Shown piece after piece: positions 42,901 to 50,257 of a stretch of 64,000 bases of DNA. Under the pieces are notes generated by a model. The model searched no databases. It was not told the DNA's origin and worked only from the letters and a program-made list of their open reading frames with translations. How positions within the stretch are numbered: the first letter of the stretch is position 1; every line of letters starts with the position of its first letter. The position numbers were made by a program, and so were the translations under genes. Source of the DNA: Streptomyces sp. TN58 (lineage in GTDB: Bacteria > Actinomycetota > Actinomycetes > Streptomycetales > Streptomycetaceae); assembly GCF_001941845.1 (NCBI RefSeq), contig NZ_CP018870.1, positions 4,780,001 through 4,844,000 on the forward strand, read 5' to 3'.

Positions 42901-43384
42901 CGTGGCCACGGAGCACGAGTTCGACGTCACGCTCGAAGCCGGCGACGTCGCCGTCCGCGTCCGCGGCTCCATGGACCGGGTCGAGGCGGACCCGCAGGGC
43001 CGGGCGTACGTCGTCGACTTCAAGACCGGCAAGTCCGCGCCCACCAAGGACGAGGTCGCCCGCCACCCCCAGCTCGCCGTCTACCAGCTCGCCGTCCGCG
43101 AGGGCGCCGTCGACGAGGTGTTCGACGGACGGCGTCCCGACTCCGGCGGCGCCGAGCTCGTCCAGCTCCGCCAGAGCGCGGCGGTCCGCGACGGCGGCGA
43201 GAGCGTCCCGAAGGTGCAGACGCAGCAGCCGCTCGACGGGGAGTGGGTCGGCGACCTGCTCGCGACCGCCGCCGGCCGGGTACTGGACGAGCGGTTCGCG
43301 CCCGCCGCCGGCCGCCACTGCGACCACTGCTCCTTCCGCAGCTCGTGCAGCGCCCGCCCGGAGGGCCGCCAGACCGTCGAGTGA
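39908..43384 (+). CDS. adnA: AdnA-like helicase-nuclease
   Basis: 1158 residues from GTG 39908. UvrD/SF1A motor: Walker A GPGTGKT (55-61), Walker B DEYQDTD (about 255), VNREKGLEW-like KGLEWPLVVVAG, VAATRARDRL. A 100-residue Ala/Pro-rich disordered insert (about 440-545) splits the motor. The C-terminal RecB-like nuclease has YVVDFKTGK (about 1036) and four cysteines, Cys907, Cys1138, Cys1141 and Cys1147 (C-x230-C-x2-C-x5-C), the pattern of a [4Fe-4S] cluster in AddB-type nucleases. With AdnB it processes DNA double-strand ends for recombination; streptomycetes and mycobacteria use AdnAB in place of RecBCD. A TAGCGT hexamer at 39827 suggests a promoter. Confidence 0.92.
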   Translation: MITSSSDRSERRRTRTPGAYRLVRTGPERVDPPVLDAAQRAVVDHAGGPLLVLAGPGTGKTTTLVEAVAARVEAGAEPSRILILTFSRKAAVELRDRAALRLGGARAPQATTFHSFCYGLVRAHQDTDLFADPLRLLSGPEQDVMVRTLLEGQRRIRSIRWPDDLRAALTTRGFADEVRAVLARARELGLGPQALADFADRIGRPDWKAAAAFLSEYLDVLDIQGTLDYAELLHRAVLLAERTPSLASAYDAIFVDEYQDTDASQLRLLRALTGRGGTLVAFGDPDQSIYAFRGADINNVLDFESAFPGAQVRALTVSRRSGAAIVRATRLLTTRMPLPRLPAAAVRAHRDLRATREGGRVEVFTYPTAGAELDNIADILRRAHLEDGVPWQDMAVLVRAGGRTLPQMRRALIAAGVPVETDGTDTPLRHEPAVAPLLTALRLAATWPPAATDPAAPPPAAAANESGPATAPAPEPARADEAAAVPAAPAEPGAPAATAARDSTPEAAPEAAVDGAGAGPQDRATEAGRGGSGDPAGGVEAALTLLASPLGGMDAADLRRLGRALRDEERAAGVKVPAPSDVLLARALAEPERLTAHDPAYARGAQRLGLLLRKARELLQGGGTAEEALWILWDGTPWPDRLERQARRGGAAGRNADRDLDAVCALFDTAARAEERTGGSGALNFLEQLEAEDIAADTLTVRTTRPDAVRLMTAHRSKGLEWPLVVVAGVQEGLWPDLRRRGSLLEADRIGRDGLAEPLTPGALLAEERRLFYVAATRARDRLVVTAVKAPAEDGDQPSRLLTELGVTPKDVTGRPRRPLAVPALVAELRATTVDPDASPALRDAAARRLARLAALTDDEDRPLVPAAHPQRWWGLYEPTRSSVPLRDRERPVALSGSALDQLANTCSLQWFLGREVKADAPSTAAQGFGNVVHVLADEVASGRTPADLAVLMERLDSVWDALAFDAPWKSAQEKDNARAALERFLRWHTTDRGGRQAVATEHEFDVTLEAGDVAVRVRGSMDRVEADPQGRAYVVDFKTGKSAPTKDEVARHPQLAVYQLAVREGAVDEVFDGRRPDSGGAELVQLRQSAAVRDGGESVPKVQTQQPLDGEWVGDLLATAAGRVLDERFAPAAGRHCDHCSFRSSCSARPEGRQTVE

Positions 43385-43442
43385 CCCCGGGCCCGCGGGG
43401 CCGTCCGGTCCGCGGCGGTCGGGGGCTGTCGGTGGGGGCGGC

Positions 43443-43448
43443 TAGCCT
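43443..43448 (+). promoter_or_regulatory. Leaderless -10 for adnB
   Basis: TAGCCT, six bases before GTG 43455, in the 70-base gap after adnA; would allow adnB to be made separately. Confidence 0.55.
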
Positions 43449-43454
43449 TTTCAC

Positions 43455-46400
43455 GTGTCCGCGCGTGCGTCCGTACTGACCGATCCCGAGCAGCTCAAGG
43501 AGCTCCTCGGGATCCCGTTCACGCCCGAGCAGATGGCCTGCGTCACCGCCCCGCCCGCCCCGCAGGTGATCGTCGCCGGCGCCGGATCCGGCAAGACCAC
43601 CGTCATGGCGGCCCGCGTCGTCTGGCTCGTCGGCACCGGCACCGTCGCGCCCGAACAGGTCCTCGGCCTGACCTTCACCAACAAGGCCGCCGGTGAACTG
43701 GCCGAGCGCGTACGCACCGCCCTGGCCCGGGCCGGCATCACCGACCCCGACCCCTCCCCGGCCGACGCCGCCGCGGCCGGCGGCGAGCCGCGCATCTCCA
43801 CGTACCACGCCTTCGCCGGCCAGCTCCTGGCGGACCACGGCCTGCGCATCGGCCTGGAGCCCAGCTCCCGCCTCCTCGCCGACGCCACCCGCTTCCAGCT
43901 CGCCGCGAAGGTGCTGCGCGACGCCCCGGGCCCGTACCCCTCGCTCACCAAGTCCGTCCCCGACCTGGTCGGCGACCTCCTCGCGCTCGACGCCGAACTG
44001 TCCGAGCACCTGGTCGACCCGCAGAGCCTGCGCCTCCACGACACCGACCTGCTGGACGTGCTCGCCGGCACCCGGCTCACCAACGAGGACCTGCGCAAGG
44101 TCCCCGAGGCCGTGCGCGGCCGCCTCGAACTGCTGGAGCTCGTCGGCCGCTACCGCGCGGCCAAACGCTCCCGGGACCTGTTCGACTTCAGCGACCAGAT
44201 AGCCCTCTCCGCGCAGCTCGCCACCACCCGGCCCGAGGTGGGGGTACTGCTGCGCGAGGAGTTCCGGGTGGTCCTGCTCGACGAGTACCAGGACACCTCG
44301 GTCGCGCAGCGGCTGCTGCTGTCCGGCCTGTTCGGCGCGGGCACCGGCCACGCCGTCACGGCCGTCGGCGACCCCTGCCAGGCGATCTACGGCTGGCGCG
44401 GCGCCTCCGTCGCCAACCTCGACGACTTCCCCGCACACTTCCCGCACGCCGACGGCACCCCCGCCACCCGGCTCTCCCTCAGCGAGAACCGGCGCAGCGG
44501 CGGCCGCCTCCTGGACCTGGCCAATGGCCTCGCCGCCCCGCTGCGCGCCATGCACGAGGGGGTGGAGGCGCTGCGTCCGGCGCCGGGGGCCGAAGGCGTC
44601 GGGCAGGTCCGCTGCGCCCTGCTGGAGACCCACGCGCAGGAGCTCGACTGGGTCGCCGACTCCGTCGCCCACCTGGTCCGCACGGGTACGGAGCCGCGCG
44701 AGATCGCCGTCCTGTGCCGGTCCGCCGCGGACTTCGCGCAGATCCAGGCCGTGCTGGTGGACCGGGACGTCCCGGTGGAGGTCGTCGGCCTGTCCGGGCT
44801 GCTGCACCTGCCCGAGGTCGCCGACCTCGTCGCCGTCTGCGAGGTCCTCCAGGACCCGGGCGCCAACGCCTCCCTCGTCCGGCTCCTCATCGGCCCCCGG
44901 TGGCGGATCGGCGCGCGCGACCTGGCCCTCCTGGGCCGTCGGGCGCGGCTCCTGGTGGGCCGTACGCCGGCCGGGACGGACCCCGACGAACGGCTCGCGG
45001 CGGCCGTCGAGGGCGTCGACCCGGCAGAGATCGTGTCCCTCGCGGACGCCCTGGAGACCTTCCTCGACGGCGCCGGCCAGGCCCCGGACGACCTCCCCTT
45101 CTCCGCCGAGGCCCGGGTCCGCTTCGCGCACCTCGCGCAGGAGCTGCGCGACCTGCGCCGGTCCCTCGCCGACCCGCTGATGGACGTCCTGCACCGGGTG
45201 CTGTCCGCCACCGGCCTCGAAGTGGAGCTGTCCGCGTCCCCGCACGCGCTGGCGGCCCGCCGGCGCGAGACCCTGTCGAACTTCATGGACGTCGCCGCCG
45301 GTTTCGCCGCGCTCGACGGGGAGGCCACACTGCTGGCCTTCCTGGCGTTCCTGCGCACGGCCGCCCAGTACGAGAAGGGCCTCGACCACGCGCTGCCGGG
45401 CGGCGAGAACACCGTGAAGGTCCTCACCGCCCACAAGTCCAAGGGCCTGGAGTGGGACGTCGTGGTGGTCCCGGACCTGTGCGCGGGGTCCTTCCCGAAG
45501 GAGAAGCCGCCGGAGGCCTGGACCTCGTACGCGAAGGTCCTCCCGTACGCCCTGCGCGGCGACGCCGCCACCCTGCCCGCGGACCCGGCCTGGACCTCGG
45601 CGGGCCTGAAGTCCTTCAAGGCCGCCCTCAAGCACCACAAGTCGGTGGAGGAGCTCCGCCTGGGCTATGTGACCTTCACCCGCCCGCGGTCCCTGCTGCT
45701 GGCCTCGGGCCACTGGTGGGGCCCGACCCAGAAGAAGCGGCGCGGCCCGTCGCGGTTCCTGCAGGCCCTCTACGAGCACTGCGCGGCCGGTTTCGGCGAG
45801 ATCGAGGCCTGGGCGGAGGAGCCCGAGCCGTCCGCCGAGAACCCGGCCCTGGCGGACGGGTCCACGGCGGACCACTCCTGGCCGCTCCCGCTCGACCCGC
45901 ACTCCCTCGCCCTGCGCCGCTCGGCGGCCGCCCTCGTGGAGTCCTACCTGGCGACACCGCCCCCGCCGGAAGAGGACGACGACGCCTACCTCTGGCCCCC
46001 GGACTGCGAGGACCCCGCCTACGACGACGAGCCGTGGCCCACCGACCCCGGCGAGGAGTGGGACACCGACGGGCCCGCAGCCCCGAGCCCCCACGTCGTC
46101 CCCCGGCCACGCGGCCCACGACCCGCCGCCCCACCGGCAGAGCCGCACCCCTCCCCGCAGGACCCCTGGGCCGATGAGGCCCGGGCGGCCGACCCGTCGG
46201 CGCAGCCCGGCGCCCGTGGGGCCGACCCGCAGGGTGAGCGGCACCCCGCGCCGCAGGGCGCGTGGGCCGCCGACCCGTCGGCGAAGCCGGGCGCCCACGC
46301 GAACGCCCCGCAGGACTCCTGGGCCGATGAGGCCTGGGCGGCCGACCCGTCGGCGCAGCCCGGCGCCTACGGCGCCGACTCAGTGGCGGAGCCGCGCTCG

Positions 46401-47318
46401 GGCGTGCCCCCGTTCGCCTCCGCAGCCGACCCGCAGGGTGAGCGGCACCCCGCGTCGCAGGGCGCGCGGCCCGCCGACCCGTGGGCGCAGACGGCCGCCC
46501 GTGCGGCCGACCCGGCGGCGGAGCCGCGCTCCCAGGTGGCCCACCCCGCCGGAGGCGCCCCCCTCACGCCCGAGGAGGCCAGGGCGATCGCCTCCTGGGA
46601 CCGGGACCTCGACGCCCTGGAGGGCGAGCTCCGCCGTGCCCGCGCGGCCGTCCGCGACGTGGAGCTGCCCCCCGCGCTCTCGGCCAGCCAGCTGCTCCGG
46701 CTCGCCGCCGACGAGGAGGGCTTCGTACGCGACCTCGCCCGCCCGATGCCCAAGCCCCCGCAGCCCGCCGCCCGCCAGGGCACCCGCTTCCACGCATGGG
46801 TCGAGTCCCGCTTCGACGAGCTGCCGCTGCCCTTCCTCGACGTCCTCGACCCCGTCGCCGACCTGCCCGGCGCCGCCGGCGACGGCCCCGGCTCCGACCA
46901 GGACATCGCCGACGAGGCCGACCTCGAAGCCCTCAAGGCCGCCTTCGAGCGCAGCCCGTACGCCGACCGCCCGCCCCACCGCATGGAGGCCCCGGTCCAG
47001 CTCACCCTCGCCGGCCGCGTCATCCGCGGCCGCATCGACGCCGTCTACCGGACCACCGACGAGAACGGCGACGACGCCTACGAGATCGTCGACTGGAAGA
47101 CCGGCCGGACCACAGAGGCCGATCCGCTCCAGCTCGCCGTCTACCGCCTCGCCTGGGCCGAGGCCACGAACACCCCGCTCGACCGGGTCACCGCCGCCTT
47201 CCTGCACGTCCGCAGCGGCCGTGTCATCCGCCCCCGCAACCTGCCCGGCAGGGCCCGTCTTGAGCGGATCCTCCAAGGCGAATCGGGCCCCGACGGCGGC
47301 CACCGGACGGACGGCTAG
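43455..47318 (+). CDS. adnB: AdnB-like helicase-nuclease
   Basis: 1287 residues from GTG 43455. SF1A motor: Walker A GAGSGKT (42-48), Walker B DEYQDTS (about 277), GDPCQAIYGWRGAS, KSKGLEWDVVVVPD, LGYVTFTRPRSLLL. The C-terminal nuclease has EIVDWKTGR (about 1210) and LQLAVYRLAWAE, without an Fe-S cysteine set. Between motor and nuclease (about 895-1035) lies an acidic, Pro/Ala-rich insert of degenerate tandem repeats, far longer than needed to link the domains. Partner of AdnA in double-strand-end resection. The stop TAG doubles as the first three bases of the next gene's -10 hexamer. Confidence 0.92.
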   Translation: MSARASVLTDPEQLKELLGIPFTPEQMACVTAPPAPQVIVAGAGSGKTTVMAARVVWLVGTGTVAPEQVLGLTFTNKAAGELAERVRTALARAGITDPDPSPADAAAAGGEPRISTYHAFAGQLLADHGLRIGLEPSSRLLADATRFQLAAKVLRDAPGPYPSLTKSVPDLVGDLLALDAELSEHLVDPQSLRLHDTDLLDVLAGTRLTNEDLRKVPEAVRGRLELLELVGRYRAAKRSRDLFDFSDQIALSAQLATTRPEVGVLLREEFRVVLLDEYQDTSVAQRLLLSGLFGAGTGHAVTAVGDPCQAIYGWRGASVANLDDFPAHFPHADGTPATRLSLSENRRSGGRLLDLANGLAAPLRAMHEGVEALRPAPGAEGVGQVRCALLETHAQELDWVADSVAHLVRTGTEPREIAVLCRSAADFAQIQAVLVDRDVPVEVVGLSGLLHLPEVADLVAVCEVLQDPGANASLVRLLIGPRWRIGARDLALLGRRARLLVGRTPAGTDPDERLAAAVEGVDPAEIVSLADALETFLDGAGQAPDDLPFSAEARVRFAHLAQELRDLRRSLADPLMDVLHRVLSATGLEVELSASPHALAARRRETLSNFMDVAAGFAALDGEATLLAFLAFLRTAAQYEKGLDHALPGGENTVKVLTAHKSKGLEWDVVVVPDLCAGSFPKEKPPEAWTSYAKVLPYALRGDAATLPADPAWTSAGLKSFKAALKHHKSVEELRLGYVTFTRPRSLLLASGHWWGPTQKKRRGPSRFLQALYEHCAAGFGEIEAWAEEPEPSAENPALADGSTADHSWPLPLDPHSLALRRSAAALVESYLATPPPPEEDDDAYLWPPDCEDPAYDDEPWPTDPGEEWDTDGPAAPSPHVVPRPRGPRPAAPPAEPHPSPQDPWADEARAADPSAQPGARGADPQGERHPAPQGAWAADPSAKPGAHANAPQDSWADEAWAADPSAQPGAYGADSVAEPRSGVPPFASAADPQGERHPASQGARPADPWAQTAARAADPAAEPRSQVAHPAGGAPLTPEEARAIASWDRDLDALEGELRRARAAVRDVELPPALSASQLLRLAADEEGFVRDLARPMPKPPQPAARQGTRFHAWVESRFDELPLPFLDVLDPVADLPGAAGDGPGSDQDIADEADLEALKAAFERSPYADRPPHRMEAPVQLTLAGRVIRGRIDAVYRTTDENGDDAYEIVDWKTGRTTEADPLQLAVYRLAWAEATNTPLDRVTAAFLHVRSGRVIRPRNLPGRARLERILQGESGPDGGHRTDG
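46140..46560 (+). repeat. Degenerate coding repeats in the adnB linker
   Basis: Several imperfect copies built from GCCGACCCGTCGGCGCAGCC and GACCCGCAGGGTGAGCGGCA encode ADPSAQPGA, ADPQGERHPA and DPWADEA units. Expected to vary in length between strains. Confidence 0.7.
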
Positions 47319-47321
47319 GCT
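47316..47321 (+). promoter_or_regulatory. Leaderless -10 for the M20 dipeptidase, embedded in the adnB stop
   Basis: TAGGCT; its TAG is the adnB stop codon, and six bases follow before ATG 47328. Confidence 0.6.
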
Positions 47322-47327
47322 CGGGGC

Positions 47328-48761
47328 ATGAGCGACACCCAGCCGGACAGCGTCGTCCGCACGTACATCGACACCCACCGCACCGCCTTCCTCGACGACC
47401 TCGCCGAGTGGCTGCGGATCCCCTCCGTCTCGGCCCAGCCCGAGCACGCGGACGACGTACGCCGCAGCGCCGAATGGCTCGCGGCGAAGCTCAAGGAGAC
47501 CGGCTTCCCGGTCGCCGAGGTCTGGGAGACCGACGGCGCCCCCGCCGTCTACGCGCACTGGCCGAGCGAGGACCCGGACGCGCCCACCGTCCTCGTGTAC
47601 GGCCACCACGACGTGCAGCCCGCCGCCGTCGCCGACGGCTGGCACACCGACCCCTTCGAGCCGGTCGTCCGGGACGGCCGGATGTACGCGCGCGGCGCCG
47701 CCGACGACAAGGGCCAGGTGTTCTTCCACACCCTGGGCGTACGCGCGCACCTCGCGGCCACCGGCGCCGCCGCCCCCGCCGTACATCTCAAGCTGATCGT
47801 CGAGGGCGAGGAGGAGTCGGGCTCCGCCCACTTCCGCGAGCTCGTCGAGGCCCGCGCCGGCGAACTCGCCGCCGACGTCGTGATCGTCTCCGACACCGGC
47901 ATGTGGTCCGAGACCACCCCCACCGTCTGCACCGGCATGCGCGGCGTCGCCGACTGCGAGATCGACCTGCACGGCCCAGACCAGGACATCCACTCCGGCG
48001 CCTTCGGCGGAGCCGTGCCCAACCCGGCCACCGCCGCCGCCCGCCTCGTCGCCGCCCTGCACGACGCCGACGGCCGCGTCACCGTCCCCGGCTTCTACGA
48101 CGGCATCGCCGAACTCACCGACGCGGAGCGCGCCCTGATCGCCGAGCTGCCCTTCGACGAGGCCGAGTGGCTGCGCACGGCCAAGTCCCACGCGGCCGCC
48201 GGGGAGGCCGGGTACAGCACCCTGGAGCGCGTCTGGGCCCGTCCGACGGCCGAGGTCAACGGCATCGGAGGCGGCTACCAGGGCCCGGGCGGCAAGACCA
48301 TCGTGCCGGCCTCCGCCCATGTGAAGCTGTCGTTCCGCCTGGTGTCCGGGCAGGACCCGTACGAGGTCGAGGCGGCCGTCAGGGAATGGGTCGCGGCCCG
48401 CGTCCCGGACGGGATCCGCCACACGATCACCTTCGGCGCGCCGACCCGCCCGTGCCTGACCCCGCTGGACCACCCGGCCCTGCAGTCCGTCGTCCGGTCC
48501 ATGGGCCGCGCCTTCGGACAGAAGATCCGCTTCACCCGCGAGGGCGGCTCCGGACCCGCCGCCGACCTCCAGGACGTCCTGGGCGCGCCCGTGCTGTTCC
48601 TCGGCATCTCCGTGCCGTCCGACGGCTGGCACGCGCCGAACGAGAAGGTCGAACTCGACCTGCTGTTCAAGGGCGTCGAGACGGCGGCCTACCTCTGGGG
48701 GGACCTGGCCGCCGGACTCCGCGCCCCCCGCACCACCCGTACGTCCCGCACACCCGCCTGA
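47328..48761 (+). CDS. M20-family dipeptidase
   Basis: 477 residues from ATG 47328. Two-zinc aminoacylase/dipeptidase: GHHDVQPAA (about 87-95), RGAADDKGQ (about 125-133), VEGEEESGS (about 159-167) with the general-base Glu, SDTGMW, and C-terminal REGGSGPAADLQ and HAPNEKVELD. The central dimerisation domain (about 205-370) contains DIHSGAFGGAVPNPA. Cleaves dipeptides or N-acyl amino acids in the cytoplasm; exact substrate unknown. No ribosome site; leaderless initiation is likely. Confidence 0.92.
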   Translation: MSDTQPDSVVRTYIDTHRTAFLDDLAEWLRIPSVSAQPEHADDVRRSAEWLAAKLKETGFPVAEVWETDGAPAVYAHWPSEDPDAPTVLVYGHHDVQPAAVADGWHTDPFEPVVRDGRMYARGAADDKGQVFFHTLGVRAHLAATGAAAPAVHLKLIVEGEEESGSAHFRELVEARAGELAADVVIVSDTGMWSETTPTVCTGMRGVADCEIDLHGPDQDIHSGAFGGAVPNPATAAARLVAALHDADGRVTVPGFYDGIAELTDAERALIAELPFDEAEWLRTAKSHAAAGEAGYSTLERVWARPTAEVNGIGGGYQGPGGKTIVPASAHVKLSFRLVSGQDPYEVEAAVREWVAARVPDGIRHTITFGAPTRPCLTPLDHPALQSVVRSMGRAFGQKIRFTREGGSGPAADLQDVLGAPVLFLGISVPSDGWHAPNEKVELDLLFKGVETAAYLWGDLAAGLRAPRTTRTSRTPA

Positions 48762-48825
48762 CCCGGCGCACCCGTCCGTCGTACCGAGCCTGCCTGTCCC
48801 ACCACCGGGGGAGTTGGAAGTACCA

Positions 48826-49755
48826 GTGAGCACCCATACCGAGCGCCCTCTCTCGCTCACCGCGCCCAGCGGTATCGACCGGTCCGCGCACCACCGCCTC
48901 GACGAGGCGTGGCTCGCCGCCGCCTGGAGCCACCCGACGACCCGCGTCTTCGTCGTCTCCGGCGGGCAGGTCCTGATCGACGACACCCCCGACGGAGGCA
49001 CCGGCATCGTGATGACACCGGCCTTCGAGGCCCCGGTCACCGAGACCCACCGCTACTTCCTGGGCACGGACGAGGACGGCGTACGGTACTTCGCGCTCCA
49101 GAAGGACGCGCTGCCCGGCCGCATGGACCAGTCGGCCCGCCCGGCCGGCCTGCGCGAGGCCGGACTGCTGCTGAACGACCGCGACGCCGCACTGATGGTC
49201 AACGCGGTGGCGCTGGAGAACTGGCAGCGGATGCACCGCTTCTGCTCCCGCTGCGGAGAGCGCACGGTGGTCGCGGCGGCCGGGCACATCCGCCGCTGCC
49301 CGGGCTGCGGCGCCGAGCACTACCCCCGCACGGACCCGGCCGTGATCATGCTGGTCACCGACGAGTACGACCGCGCGCTGCTGGGCCGCCAGGTGCACTG
49401 GCCGGAGGGCCGCTTCTCGACGCTCGCCGGGTTCGTGGAGCCGGGGGAGTCGATCGAGCAGTCCGTCGTCCGCGAGGTGTGGGAGGAGGCGGGCGTCCGG
49501 GTCGGGCGGGTCGAGTACGTGGCCAGCCAGCCGTGGCCGTTCCCCTACAGCCTGATGCTGGGCTTCAACGCCCGCGCCACCAGCTCCGAGATCACCGTGG
49601 ACGGCGAGGAGATCCAGGAGGCCCGCTGGTTCTCGCGCGACGAGCTGCGCGCGGCGTTCGAGTCGGGCGAGGTGCTGCCCCCGTCGGGCATCTCCATCGC
49701 CGCGCGGCTGGTCGAGCTCTGGTACGGGGAGCCGCTGCCGAAGGCCGCGGCGTGA
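48826..49755 (+). CDS. nudC: NAD(+) diphosphatase / NAD-decapping Nudix enzyme
   Basis: 309 residues from GTG 48826 with GGAAG five bases upstream (a TTG at 48814 is less likely). Zinc ribbon CSRCGERT...CPGCGAEHYPR (about 140-165), Nudix box GFVEPGESIEQSVVREVWEE (about 204-223) and the NudC-specific SQPWPFPYSLMLGF. All metal ligands are intact. Hydrolyses NAD(H) to NMN and AMP and removes NAD caps from RNA. Same order as nudC-mrx1-uvrD2 of M. tuberculosis. Confidence 0.94.
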   Translation: MSTHTERPLSLTAPSGIDRSAHHRLDEAWLAAAWSHPTTRVFVVSGGQVLIDDTPDGGTGIVMTPAFEAPVTETHRYFLGTDEDGVRYFALQKDALPGRMDQSARPAGLREAGLLLNDRDAALMVNAVALENWQRMHRFCSRCGERTVVAAAGHIRRCPGCGAEHYPRTDPAVIMLVTDEYDRALLGRQVHWPEGRFSTLAGFVEPGESIEQSVVREVWEEAGVRVGRVEYVASQPWPFPYSLMLGFNARATSSEITVDGEEIQEARWFSRDELRAAFESGEVLPPSGISIAARLVELWYGEPLPKAAA

Positions 49756-49774
49756 GCTTCGCCACCCCGTGACG

Positions 49775-49811
49775 GCGCGAGGCCCCGCCCGGCAGGGGCG
49801 GGGCCTCGCGC
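49775..49811. terminator. Bidirectional terminator between nudC and mrx1
   Basis: GCGCGAGGCCCCGCCC with GGGCGGGGCCTCGCGC, 16-bp perfect stem between convergent genes; the downstream arm repeats CGCGGCAGGGGCGG. Confidence 0.88.
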
Positions 49812-49826
49812 GGCAGGGGCGGCCGC

Positions 49827-50087
49827 TCAGACGGCGAGGGCCTGCTTGACCTGGGCCAGGCTCGGGTTCGTCATGACGGACTCGTTGCCGGCGGCGGACT
49901 TCACGAGCACGGTGGGGACGGTCTGGTTCCCGCCGTTGGCCTTCTCCACGAACGCAGCGGACGCCGGGTCGAGCTCGATGTTGATCTCGTTGTACGCGAT
50001 GCCTTCCCGGTCCAGCTGGGTCTTCAGCCGACGGCAGTAGCCGCACCAGGTCGTGCTGTACATCGTGACGGTGCCCGTGTCCTGCAT
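49827..50087 (-). CDS. mrx1: Mycoredoxin (Mrx1-like glutaredoxin)
   Basis: 86 residues from ATG 50087 with AAGGAG upstream; a 61-codon longer frame has no site and crosses the promoter. Glutaredoxin fold with WCGYC (Cys16 and Cys19), cis-Pro in QTVPTVLV and GNESVMTNPSL. Mycoredoxin reduces mycothiol mixed disulfides using mycothiol and mycothione reductase. A perfect SigR-type promoter lies 43 bases upstream, matching control by thiol stress. Divergent from uvrD2. Confidence 0.93.
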   Translation of the reverse strand: MQDTGTVTMYSTTWCGYCRRLKTQLDREGIAYNEINIELDPASAAFVEKANGGNQTVPTVLVKSAAGNESVMTNPSLAQVKQALAV

Positions 50088-50129
50088 GCTGCGCTCTCCT
50101 TCGTGAAGGCTCGGTGGTCCGAGTACTCG

Positions 50130-50156
50130 AACGTACGGGATCCCGAGGCCATTCCC
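50130..50156 (-). promoter_or_regulatory. SigR-type promoter for mycoredoxin
   Basis: On the minus strand GGGAAT (50156-50151), exactly 18 bases, GTT (50132-50130), a perfect match to the SigR consensus. Leader of about 36 bases. Confidence 0.75.
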
Positions 50157-50257
50157 GTACGTACTCATCCGCACCGCCGGTGTGACTGATATGACGTATC
50201 GGTGACGCCTGTGGACAGATTTCCCGCCCGGCTCACGAGACCTGGCAGCATGGCGGA

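Noticed and set aside
39188..43327. 1379-codon open frame on the minus strand opposite adnA and the alkyltransferase gene
   Set aside because: High-GC antisense shadow: no ribosome site, no domain, composition of pure Gly/Ala/Val/Arg; the plus strand carries clear helicase-nuclease motifs.
43020..46298. 1092-codon minus-strand open frame opposite adnB
   Set aside because: Antisense shadow with no recognisable motif.
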